A DNA stretch of 42,399 nucleotides. Origin: Bacilli bacterium (GTDB lineage: Bacteria > Bacillota_I > Bacilli_A > RFN20 > CAG-288). The stretch lies in the NCBI GenBank assembly GCA_017470005.1, contig JAFUFH010000083.1, positions 1 through 42,399 of the forward strand, read 5' to 3'. Shown here one piece after another: positions 1 through 7,501 of the stretch (positions within the stretch are counted from its first letter, which is position 1; the number at the start of each line of letters is the position of its first letter). The position numbers and the translations under genes are program-made. Under the pieces are notes generated by a model. That model was not told the origin of the DNA and did not search any database. It saw only the letters and a program-made list of their open reading frames with translations.

Positions 1-1
1 A

Positions 2-289
2 AGCAGACTGCTGACGTATGAAGAGAAGATAGAAAGAGCAGAGGATTACAATGATTTCTATGGTGAAAGACTTGTCGATCCTGAGGAATTTGCAAAAGAG
101 GAAATCTATGATTCCAGTGTCGAAATGAAGTGTTTAAACTGTGATTTCGAAGACGAACTGGAACTGGATGAAGTTTTGGAGTGCCAGGAAATGACCGGAG
201 ATGAAGACTACGCCATGTTCTGCCCATACTGCGGGGAAGAACAGCTCGTTCCGAAAAGCATTTACAAAGAAAAGAAGCCCCCTAGGTAG
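2..289 (+). CDS. Zinc-ribbon protein, C-terminal fragment (5' end outside window)
   Basis: The frame is open from the window edge to a TAG stop at 287-289 and gives the last 95 residues of a protein whose start lies outside. It is very acidic. Near its end it carries two CxxC knuckles about 35 residues apart, MKCLNCDF and FCPYCGEEQ, the layout of a zinc ribbon. The DNA is richer in GC than the genes that follow. No enzymatic motif is visible in the fragment, so its role cannot be given; zinc ribbons of this type often mediate protein or nucleic-acid contacts. The open frame and the paired cysteines make it likely to be a real gene. Confidence 0.6.
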   Translation, partial: SRLLTYEEKIERAEDYNDFYGERLVDPEEFAKEEIYDSSVEMKCLNCDFEDELELDEVLECQEMTGDEDYAMFCPYCGEEQLVPKSIYKEKKPPR

Positions 290-344
290 ACCCGAAGAAA
301 AGAACGGATACGGATGTGAAAAAGTAAATTCCTAGAGAAAAGAA

Positions 345-369
345 AACACGTGTTAAGCCAACACGTGTG
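345..369 (-). terminator. Intrinsic terminator after the tRNA gene (minus strand)
   Basis: A perfect 9-bp inverted repeat (ACACGTGTT at 346-354, AACACGTGT at 360-368) with a 5-nt loop. Read on the minus strand it is followed by a T-rich run (TTTTCTTTTC), and it lies 10 nt beyond the tRNA 3' end. On the plus strand no T run follows, so it serves the minus-strand transcript. Confidence 0.7.
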
Positions 370-378
370 ATAAATATA

Positions 379-457
379 TGGTGACCCTAGAGTGATTTGA
401 ACACTCGACACTCGATTTCGAAGACCGATGCTCTGATCCGGGCTGAGCTATAGGGCC
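379..457 (-). tRNA. tRNA-Arg (anticodon TCG), CCA encoded
   Basis: The minus strand folds into a full cloverleaf of 79 nt. The acceptor stem is GGCCCTA/TAGGGTC with one G-T pair. The D arm is GCTC/GAGC, and the anticodon stem is TCGGT/ATCGA around loop CTTCGAA, which gives anticodon TCG (reads CGN arginine codons). The variable loop has 5 nt and the T arm is GAGTG-TTCAAAT-CACTC. The discriminator is A and the CCA end is in the DNA. It lies about 40 nt downstream of the hydrolase gene on the same strand and may be co-transcribed with it. Confidence 0.95.
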
Positions 458-496
458 ATGGCTAATATTTTAATCCTATCAAAAAGAAAATTAAAC

Positions 497-1726
497 TTAT
501 TTAATTCGAACTTTATCGTAATCTTTTTTGAAGTTTCTCTCTTCTTCTTTACCTTTTTTGATCTCTTCTCGTTGGATTCTAACATCCTTGTTATAAGAAG
601 GGATGTGATGCATCGCACAAGAAATGAATAAATTAGAGAGACGAGTGAGAATCTTTCTGTTTTGTTTGCTCTGTTTTTGTGAGAAAGAAAGGAATTTTGC
701 AATAGCGTCTCCGACATTTCTTTCAATTTGTAAAGCGTCCGTAAATCCAGAAGTATCAATGACTGCAAAAATGACATCGATTGCTGGTTTCAAATCTTTG
801 GGATCTACTTTTTCTAAAACGAATTCTTGTAAGACCTTTTCGATATATTTGGATTGGGGAGTTCTCTCTTTGACTTTGACAAACTCTTTTCCTTCCACTT
901 TCCAGGTAAAAGGATCGTGTTGGATGAAGAAATCAAAATACCCTTGGGCATCAATGATATAAGCGGGTTCATTGTGATAGAGAAGAGTTCCAATCACATC
1001 AAATTGGGGAACCAATAATTTGATCTTGTCTTGGATTTGTTTGTATCCATCGCTTTCAAAGATTTCTTTTCCGAATCCTGGTCCATCTAAATTATAGATA
1101 CAAAGGATTTTATCTGTGTCTTTTGAAGGGATACAAGAAGCAGCATAAGCGGCTAAATGTCCGCCTTTAGAATGGCCGACAACATAAAACGATTTGTTCT
1201 CATTTGTTTCGATTGCTTTTAATAAGAACTCCTTAGATTTTACGTAGCTTCCAACTTTAGTGTTAGCAGCTAAATTCAAGTTTTCTTTCCATCCTACCAA
1301 GGTTCTATCCGTACCTCTATAGGCGATGAGACTTCTCTTTTCGTCCAGTTCTATTTCTAAAGCAGCAAACTGTGTTTCTTTCTCTTTGGAAAAGGTATAT
1401 TCAAAGCGTTTTACCAACAAATCTTTATATCTTTTCTTATTTAAAAGCGCCATGCCTAAAAGCAAGAACTTACGGAACCATGCGGCCATCTCTAGACTGA
1501 TATATTCACTTCTCACCCATGAGAGGAAATTAATACAACAATCTTGTACGCTCATCTCCTCAAAGGGAACACCAGTCTCTTCTAAAGGGAAATAAGCAAA
1601 GATAGAAAAGACTAGCGCATCAATATCATTGAAATCCTCTTCTTGAAAGGAAAGATTTCCGTATTCGTGCACATAATCAACAACGTTTGTATAGTTTTTA
1701 AAATAGAAAGGTGACTTATCTAGCAT
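497..1726 (-). CDS. Lipase-like alpha/beta hydrolase, DUF2974 (Mbeg1-like) family
   Basis: A 409-aa cytoplasmic protein with no signal peptide. The nucleophile elbow VVGHSKGGHLAAYAA (G-H-S-K-G-G) is intact and is preceded by the RGTDRTLVGWKENLN block, as in the Bacillota DUF2974 proteins distantly related to class-3 lipases. The N-terminal segment NVVDYVHEYGNLSFQEEDF is also typical of that family. It probably hydrolyses an ester, but the substrate is unknown. The ATG at 1726 is preferred because the family-like region begins shortly after it; the frame also extends to a GTG at 1768. Neither start has a strong SD. The gene is divergent from the sugar transporter. Confidence 0.8.
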   Translation of the reverse strand: MLDKSPFYFKNYTNVVDYVHEYGNLSFQEEDFNDIDALVFSIFAYFPLEETGVPFEEMSVQDCCINFLSWVRSEYISLEMAAWFRKFLLLGMALLNKKRYKDLLVKRFEYTFSKEKETQFAALEIELDEKRSLIAYRGTDRTLVGWKENLNLAANTKVGSYVKSKEFLLKAIETNENKSFYVVGHSKGGHLAAYAASCIPSKDTDKILCIYNLDGPGFGKEIFESDGYKQIQDKIKLLVPQFDVIGTLLYHNEPAYIIDAQGYFDFFIQHDPFTWKVEGKEFVKVKERTPQSKYIEKVLQEFVLEKVDPKDLKPAIDVIFAVIDTSGFTDALQIERNVGDAIAKFLSFSQKQSKQNRKILTRLSNLFISCAMHHIPSYNKDVRIQREEIKKGKEEERNFKKDYDKVRIK

Positions 1727-1863
1727 ATCTCTATCATAGTCCAAAGTTAGTAAAAAGCAAATACTCACTTATTTTCTTTCTTCAAATTGGTAAAAAAGTC
1801 TCGAAACTTCTTACAAAAGTAGTAAACTAATAATACATAATAAAGCGAAAGGACGTTTCCAAA

Positions 1864-3300
1864 ATGAACAACCAACCTCTCAAGCTGAATTATAAGCGAA
1901 CCTTTATCATCGGTTTCGCCTTTTTTGGCATTCTTTTGATGTGGCAAGTTTGGGACTCTTATTGTTCCTCTTTCCTATCAGAATCTTTTATCAAAGCCTT
2001 CTTTGATAGCTCTAGCACTCTCACTCACAAGCAGCAAGCGGAGCAAGTGCAATGGCTTGTCGGTATCATGATGGCCATTGATAACTTAGCCGCTCTCATC
2101 ATGATGCCTATCTTTGGTAGACTCTCCGATAAGACCAACACCAAGATTGGTAAGAGAATGCCTTATATCTTGATTGGTACCTTTGTTTGTGCCGTGGTCT
2201 TCCCCTTCATCCCTCTTGCCTTCCACTACAACAACCTCGCCGCTCTCATTGTCTTGATGGTCATCACAGTCTTCTTTGCCATGATGTACCGTAACCCTGC
2301 TGTCGCTTTGATGCCTGACCTCACTCCTAAGCCTTTGAGAAGTAAAGCCAATGGTATCATCAACATCATGGGTTATGTCGGTGGTGCTGTCCCTACTCTC
2401 TTAGGTATGTTCTTAGTCTTATCTGACTATTTAGGAACAAGTGCTGAACCCAAATTTCCTGGTCAATTCCATCAGCTTTGGGTCATTGAAGTTCCCTTCC
2501 TTCTCGCCTCTGTCTTGATGGTTGTCTCTGTTGTTGTCTTATTCTTGCTCATCAAAGAAAAAAAGATCAAAGAAGAGATCAAAGATGACCTCATCCGCGG
2601 TGAACAAGAAGCCGAAATCCAAGACTCTGTTGAACATGATGATGAAAAGCCTATGTCTAAAGCCAATAAGACCATGCTCTTCTTAATCTTGATTGCGGAA
2701 TTCTTCTGGTTCATGGCCGATAACGGTATCTCTACCTTCATGAGTAACTACACCATCTATCACTTAGGTGCTTCTACTGGTTCTAATTCTTTAAACACCA
2801 TCATCGGTGGTTTGATGTCTGTCGCTGGCTTTGCTATCGCCGGTTTCGTCGTCAAGAAGTTCGGTCGTAAATGGACTCTTACTGGTGGCTTAGGTCTCAC
2901 CATCTTAGCCTATGCTGTCTGGCTCATTCTCTCCTTTGTCATCCAACCCTCTGGCAACTTCCCCTTCTATATCTACATCATCTTCGCCTTCAAAGGATTC
3001 GGTATGGCTCTCGTCCATGTCAACTCCTTCCCGATGGTTGTCGAGCTCTGCTCCGCAAAGAAAATCGGTTTATTCACCGGATATTATTACGCTTCTTCCA
3101 TGCTTGCTCAAACCATCACTCCTTGCACTTTAGGCTTACTCCTTCTCACTCCTAATTTCGACTTCGGTTTACTTCCTCTTTACGCCCTTGTCTGTGTCAT
3201 CATCTCCTTCGTCTTATTCTTATTCGTCAAGAACGTCCGTCTCAATAAGACCAAAGATGAAGTCAAGGTGGGTATTGAAGCCTTAGGCGGAGACGATTAA
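1864..3300 (+). CDS. MFS sugar transporter, SLC45/GPH-like
   Basis: A 478-aa integral membrane protein with about 12 hydrophobic segments and an acidic central loop (roughly residues 227-262). The signature GRLSDKTNTKIGKRMPYILIG after the second helix pair is typical of SLC45/GPH-type sucrose and maltoside importers. By family it is a cation-coupled importer of a di- or oligosaccharide in the cytoplasmic membrane. The genes behind it encode a HAD phosphatase and MalQ, which points to maltose or malto-oligosaccharides. An AAAGGA ribosome site lies about 10 nt before the ATG. A strong terminator follows, so it is transcribed on its own. The substrate is inferred from context only. Confidence 0.85.
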   Translation: MNNQPLKLNYKRTFIIGFAFFGILLMWQVWDSYCSSFLSESFIKAFFDSSSTLTHKQQAEQVQWLVGIMMAIDNLAALIMMPIFGRLSDKTNTKIGKRMPYILIGTFVCAVVFPFIPLAFHYNNLAALIVLMVITVFFAMMYRNPAVALMPDLTPKPLRSKANGIINIMGYVGGAVPTLLGMFLVLSDYLGTSAEPKFPGQFHQLWVIEVPFLLASVLMVVSVVVLFLLIKEKKIKEEIKDDLIRGEQEAEIQDSVEHDDEKPMSKANKTMLFLILIAEFFWFMADNGISTFMSNYTIYHLGASTGSNSLNTIIGGLMSVAGFAIAGFVVKKFGRKWTLTGGLGLTILAYAVWLILSFVIQPSGNFPFYIYIIFAFKGFGMALVHVNSFPMVVELCSAKKIGLFTGYYYASSMLAQTITPCTLGLLLLTPNFDFGLLPLYALVCVIISFVLFLFVKNVRLNKTKDEVKVGIEALGGDD

Positions 3301-3315
3301 TCTAAATTTACGTGC

Positions 3316-3353
3316 AAATGAGCCAGTTTTACTGGCTCATTTTTTCTTTTTTT
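3316..3353 (+). terminator. Intrinsic terminator after the sugar transporter
   Basis: An 11-bp perfect stem (AATGAGCCAGT at 3317-3327, ACTGGCTCATT at 3331-3341) with a 3-nt loop and a long T run that continues through TTTTTCTTTTTTT. Confidence 0.95.
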
Positions 3354-3382
3354 GCTATACTTCATCGATAGGAGATTTCATT

Positions 3383-4093
3383 ATGTTAAAAGCGGTTTTC
3401 TTTGATTTAGATGGCACTCTTCTTCCCATGGATGAAAAAGTGTTTGTCCCATATTATTTCAACATCCTTCATCCGACGGTTAAGGATTTAGGATACCAGG
3501 ATAAAGACCTTCTATATAAGACCGTTTGGGCTGGAGTTTACGCCATGTATCAAAATGATGGCAAAAGAAATAATGATGAAATCTTCTGGGATGCTTTTGC
3601 CAAAGTTTACGGAGAAGAAAGTAGACTTCATCGAGAAGTATTCGATCATTTCTACGCCACAGAATTTGCAAAAGCCAAAGCGATTTGTAAAGAGAATCCT
3701 TTAGCAAGAGAGATTGTGGATTTCTGCAAAAAACATGTGGAGAAGCTTATCCTTACCACCAATCCTATCTTCCCTCTTCCTGCACAGAAGACGAGACTCT
3801 CTTTCATCGGTTTAAATTATGAAGATTTTGATTTTGTCTCGGATTATGAAAACTTCAATTACTGCAAACCGAATCCTCATTATTTCTTAGAAATCATGAA
3901 GAGATTCTCTCTCAAACCAGAGGAATGTCTTCTCTTTGGTAACAATCAAATTGAGGATGGAGATTGTGCATCTTCCGTAGGAATTAAAACTTATTTGGTC
4001 AAAGGTTTTATCATCTATTCCGAAAAAGCCAAGGGGCAATATGAAGAGATAGAGATGAAAGACATTATTCCAACAATTGAAAAATATCTATAA
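3383..4093 (+). CDS. HAD-family phosphatase
   Basis: A 236-aa soluble hydrolase. HAD motif I is FFDLDGTLLPMD (residues 6-17), motif II is LILTTNP, the motif III lysine region is CKPNPHYFLEIM and motif IV is LLFGNNQIEDGD. The helical cap sits between motifs I and II, as in class C1 enzymes. It should dephosphorylate a small phosphorylated metabolite, perhaps a sugar phosphate given its position between a sugar transporter and malQ; the substrate cannot be read from the sequence. A TATACT -10-like box (3356-3361) and an AGGAG site precede the ATG, so it has its own promoter just after the terminator. Confidence 0.88.
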   Translation: MLKAVFFDLDGTLLPMDEKVFVPYYFNILHPTVKDLGYQDKDLLYKTVWAGVYAMYQNDGKRNNDEIFWDAFAKVYGEESRLHREVFDHFYATEFAKAKAICKENPLAREIVDFCKKHVEKLILTTNPIFPLPAQKTRLSFIGLNYEDFDFVSDYENFNYCKPNPHYFLEIMKRFSLKPEECLLFGNNQIEDGDCASSVGIKTYLVKGFIIYSEKAKGQYEEIEMKDIIPTIEKYL

Positions 4094-4214
4094 ATCATTA
4101 TTACATTTTTTACAATCCTACTTCTTTGTCATTGCTTATGGAAAAGGATAAATTCTTTTCTTTCTTATCCTATCTTTTATTCTCTAAAATAAAGTAAATA
4201 GAAAGGCTGTATTT

Positions 4215-5711
4215 ATGGAACGTATCAGTAGAGAAAACGGAATTTTATTCCACATCAGTGCCCTTCCTGGAAAATATGGAATTGGTACCATGGGAAAAGA
4301 AGCTTACCGTTTTGTAGATTTTTTAACTTCTTGCAAAGTGAACATCTGGCAATTGCTGCCATTGAATTTGACTTCTTATGGAGATTCTCCTTATCAATCT
4401 CCTTCTTCCACCGGTTTGAATTACTATCTCATCGATTTAGATACTTTGATTGAAAAGAAACTTCTCACTAGAAAAGAAGTGGAATCTTTTGATTTTGGAA
4501 GCGATGAGAGCAGAGTCAACTATGGTCTTTTATTTGATAATAGAGCCAAAGTATTAAAGATTGCCTTCTCTCGTTACAACAAAAACAACCGCAGTTTCTT
4601 AGAATTTGTCAAGAAAGGAAAATATTCTGATTTTGCTTTCTTCATGACCATGAAGGAAAAGAATCATTTCTCTCCTTGGTATGAGTGGGAAGAAAAAGAA
4701 AGATTCTATTCTCCTATCTTAGAAGAGAGAATCAAGAAAGAATATAAAGAGACTTATCTCTTCTATCTTTGGACTCAGTATGAGTTCTTACAACAATTTA
4801 AAGCCTTAAAGAGCTATGCCAATAGAAATGGTATCTCTATCATGGGCGACCTTCCCTTATATTTAGCAAGAGATAGTGTGGAAGCGTATAAATATCCTGA
4901 GATGTTCCTCTTTGATGAGAAACACAATCCCACCGTTGTCGCTGGTGTTCCTCCGGATTATTTCAATGAGAATGGTCAATTGTGGGGAAATCCGATCTAC
5001 AACTGGGAGAAGATGAGAGAAGATAACTTTGCTTGGTGGAATGAGAGAATCCGTTCTAACTTTGAACTCTTTGACATCGTCAGAATCGATCACTTCAGAG
5101 GTATCGCCGCGTATTATGTCATTCCTTTCGGAGCAGAGAATGCGAAGAACGGAGAATGGAGAGATGGTCCTAGCGTCTCCTTATTTGAGGACAAGAAGGA
5201 CTTACCTATCGTCGCCGAAGATTTAGGTTTCATCGATGATAAAGTGAGATATCTCTTACAAGAGACCGGATATCCGGGAATGAAGATTTTGGAATTTGCT
5301 TTCGATGGTGATCCTAAAAACGATCATAAACCTTCCAATGCCAAATATAACTTCATCGCCTACACCGGCACTCACGATAATGAACCTCTTCTCTCGTACT
5401 TAGAGAACTTAGATGAGAAAGGCTTAGAAGTCTTCAAGAAGGATGTCAAGAAAGAGTGTAAGCTCTTCGCTGTCCCTTATCAGGATAAAGACTTAAAGTC
5501 CTTAGTAAAGACGGTAGTCTCTCTTTGCTACGCTACTCCTTGCCGTCTTGCTATCCTTCCGATGGCTGACCTTTTAGCCTTAGGAAAAGAAGCAAGAATC
5601 AACACTCCTGCTGAGCTTAACGGCATCAACTGGACCTATCGTTATAAGAAGGAAGACTTCACCGCTTCCTTAAAGAACTTTATCTTGAAGAACGTCGAAA
5701 CTTATCGTTAA
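4215..5711 (+). CDS. malQ: 4-alpha-glucanotransferase (amylomaltase)
   Basis: A 498-aa GH77 enzyme of normal length. The N-terminal GDSPYQSPSSTGLNYYLIDL block is characteristic. The catalytic triad is visible as D292 (FDIVRIDHFRG), E335 (IVAEDLG) and D388 (GTHDNEP), matching nucleophile, acid/base and transition-state stabiliser of amylomaltases. It transfers alpha-1,4-glucan segments between malto-oligosaccharides in the cytoplasm, which fits the upstream sugar importer. An AGAAAGG site lies before the ATG and a TAAAAT -10-like box is at 4185-4190. A strong terminator follows. No maltose phosphorylase or alpha-glucan phosphorylase is seen in the window. Confidence 0.97.
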   Translation: MERISRENGILFHISALPGKYGIGTMGKEAYRFVDFLTSCKVNIWQLLPLNLTSYGDSPYQSPSSTGLNYYLIDLDTLIEKKLLTRKEVESFDFGSDESRVNYGLLFDNRAKVLKIAFSRYNKNNRSFLEFVKKGKYSDFAFFMTMKEKNHFSPWYEWEEKERFYSPILEERIKKEYKETYLFYLWTQYEFLQQFKALKSYANRNGISIMGDLPLYLARDSVEAYKYPEMFLFDEKHNPTVVAGVPPDYFNENGQLWGNPIYNWEKMREDNFAWWNERIRSNFELFDIVRIDHFRGIAAYYVIPFGAENAKNGEWRDGPSVSLFEDKKDLPIVAEDLGFIDDKVRYLLQETGYPGMKILEFAFDGDPKNDHKPSNAKYNFIAYTGTHDNEPLLSYLENLDEKGLEVFKKDVKKECKLFAVPYQDKDLKSLVKTVVSLCYATPCRLAILPMADLLALGKEARINTPAELNGINWTYRYKKEDFTASLKNFILKNVETYR

Positions 5712-5733
5712 TCTATTTCATTTACAAACAAAT

Positions 5734-5762
5734 GGCAAGCTCACATCAAGCTTGCCTTTTTT
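5734..5762 (+). terminator. Intrinsic terminator after malQ
   Basis: An 8-bp stem GGCAAGCT (5734-5741) / AGCTTGCC (5749-5756) with a 7-nt loop, followed by six T. Confidence 0.95.
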
Positions 5763-5870
5763 GAGACTTATTACAGAAGAACCATTTTTTCGTTCTTTAC
5801 AAAACAACATTTCACCTTTCCAAAAATGTTTTAAAAAGAAAGATGTAAAAATATCTATAAGATGATAGAT

Positions 5871-7211
5871 TTAATTTTCCAATTCTTTTAAGAATTGAGG
5901 CAATAAATAAAGTGGCTTTAACTCCAACATTTCGTCATGGGAAATATCGCTTTGAGAAAACAATACTCTTCTTGAAATCCTTGAAGAATACTTTTTTGAA
6001 AACTCATTGATTGATTTATGATTATTTACCTCTGAAGACTTTACCTCAATAGGAATGAGTTTTGATTGATTATCAATGAGAAAATCTATTTCATAGGGGT
6101 GCGTTTGATTCTCATTTTTCCAAGTGTGATAAAGCAATTCCCTGCCATATGAATTTATGATTTGTGCTACTGCATTTTCATATATATAGCCCAAATTGGC
6201 TTCCAGTTTATCACCCAAAAGCTTAAGATAGATGTTTTCATCCACCAATGATTTACTATTAAATATTTGAGTAATAAACAAACCAATATCTGCAAAATAC
6301 AGTTTATAAGTGTCAAAATCTGTTGTTAGATTTAAAGCGATAGAGGGATCTTTCACATTTCTGCATAGTAAGACGGTCTTAGAATCAATTAAATCCGCAA
6401 GGAACTCTTCATCTTTGACTCTTTTTCTGCTATTTGTTGCTTTACTAATAAAGAATCTATTTTTTTGCAAGGCAAGCTGACTCGGAATGGATTCGAAAAT
6501 AGCTGAGATTCTTCCACTTGGATCAATTTTTCTAAAGTCATCTTTATACAAATTGATAATCTCTTTTTTTATCAAATCAATTTCTCGGAACGATTTTTTA
6601 TTTATATACGCTTCAACAGCTTGAGGCATACCACCAACAGCCATATAAGTCCTGAAATCTCTCATCAATATCCTATTCGTAGATGAACCAACAGCTTTCT
6701 TACTAGAATATACCTTTTCGTAAATCGAATAATCTTTATTACATGCCCAATTAAATTCTTCATAATCCATTGGGTATATATCTATTTTAATTTCTTCAGA
6801 TGGTATCAATATGTTCTTAACATTCTTTTTGATGCTGATAAGTGATCCTGTTTCAATATAATCATACCTACCATCTTTAACTAAATGCTTAATTGCCTGG
6901 CGAACCTTTGGAGCCAACTGAATTTCATCAAAAATAATCACAGAATTTCTCTCATATAATTCTGTTGATGTCAATGCTTGGAGTTTTAGAAAGAAAATGG
7001 CTAAATTAGAAATATCATCAAATACCTCGTTTAACTCACTAGAAATATTCGAAAAATCAATCATGATGTAGCTTTTATAATTTTCTTTGGCGAAATTTTC
7101 CGCAATGGTGCTTTTACCAACACGTCTTGCACCTTGCAATAGTACAGCGTATTTTCCGCCATAGTTTTCTTTCCACCATTTCAGTTTATCGGTTGCTTTT
7201 CGTTTAAACAT
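5871..7211 (-). CDS. AAA-family ATPase with DUF4143 nuclease-like C-terminus (copy 1)
   Basis: A 446-aa protein of the COG1373 / AAA_14-DUF4143 family. Walker A is GARRVGKST (residues 27-35) and Walker B is VIIFDE with D95-E96. The C-terminal domain carries EIDFLIDN...IPIEVKSS with D376, E389 and K391, the D...ExK arrangement of PD-(D/E)XK folds. The cellular function of this large family is not established. The start has a near-perfect SD (AAAGAGGTGAT) and a TATAAT box just upstream, so expression should be strong. Its promoter runs into a 33-bp-period repeat array (7240-7359). A second paralog of exactly the same length lies at 17204-18544; both begin MFKRK but share little beyond the family motifs. 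Confidence 0.9.
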   Translation of the reverse strand: MFKRKATDKLKWWKENYGGKYAVLLQGARRVGKSTIAENFAKENYKSYIMIDFSNISSELNEVFDDISNLAIFFLKLQALTSTELYERNSVIIFDEIQLAPKVRQAIKHLVKDGRYDYIETGSLISIKKNVKNILIPSEEIKIDIYPMDYEEFNWACNKDYSIYEKVYSSKKAVGSSTNRILMRDFRTYMAVGGMPQAVEAYINKKSFREIDLIKKEIINLYKDDFRKIDPSGRISAIFESIPSQLALQKNRFFISKATNSRKRVKDEEFLADLIDSKTVLLCRNVKDPSIALNLTTDFDTYKLYFADIGLFITQIFNSKSLVDENIYLKLLGDKLEANLGYIYENAVAQIINSYGRELLYHTWKNENQTHPYEIDFLIDNQSKLIPIEVKSSEVNNHKSINEFSKKYSSRISRRVLFSQSDISHDEMLELKPLYLLPQFLKELEN

Positions 7212-7231
7212 TTCATCACCTCTTTGAGTAT

Positions 7232-7259
7232 ATTATATATGAAAAATGCATTTTTGCAA
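7232..7259 (-). promoter_or_regulatory. Promoter of ATPase copy 1, overlapping repeat unit 1
   Basis: On the minus strand a perfect -10 box TATAAT (7232-7237) lies 16 bp from TTGCAA (7254-7259, 4 of 6 to TTGACA). The -35 element is inside the first unit of the repeat array, so anything binding the array would touch RNA polymerase. Confidence 0.65.
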
Positions 7260-7359
7260 TGCTTCACAACCAAAAAATGTGCATATTTGCAATGCTCCAG
7301 AGACCAAAAATGTGCATATTTGCAATACTCTGACACATAAAAACATGCATATTTGCAAC
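7240..7359. repeat. Four-unit direct repeat, exact 33-bp period, upstream of ATPase copy 1
   Basis: Units begin at 7240 (degenerate), 7273, 7306 and 7339. Each has a 21-bp core followed by a 12-nt variable spacer. Units 2 and 3 are identical over all 21 bp of the core; unit 4 differs at a few positions, and unit 1 is degenerate in its left half. The core contains TGCATATTTGCA, an imperfect dyad. The array lies within 30 nt of the ATPase start and overlaps its -35 box. The rest of the 7212-7501 gap contains only a weak hairpin (TCACTAT at 7477-7483, ATAGTGA at 7487-7493, then TAATCTTTTT). An operator array is the simplest reading. Confidence 0.9.
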
Positions 7360-7501
7360 ATCAATAAGAAATTTTGCTCTAATGAAATACATATATTACC
7401 TAAAAACGTCACTAAAAATGGAGTGCTAAAGTTTTCTCGCTTAGACTTTATTATCCCCTAGAAAATGAAATCTGAGTCACTATAAGATAGTGATAATCTT
7501 T

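Noticed and set aside
345-369. Terminator of the zinc-ribbon gene on the plus strand
   Set aside because: No T run follows on the plus strand; the T run is on the minus side, after the tRNA.
379-457. tRNA as integration site of a mobile element
   Set aside because: No integrase and no direct repeat of the tRNA 3' end is seen in the window.
2871-3155. Open frames inside the sugar-transporter gene in other frames
   Set aside because: They are shadows of a well-supported membrane protein gene; no SD and low-complexity composition.
7240-7359. CRISPR-like array
   Set aside because: Spacers are only 12 nt, there are only four units, the outer units are degenerate, and no cas gene is in the window.
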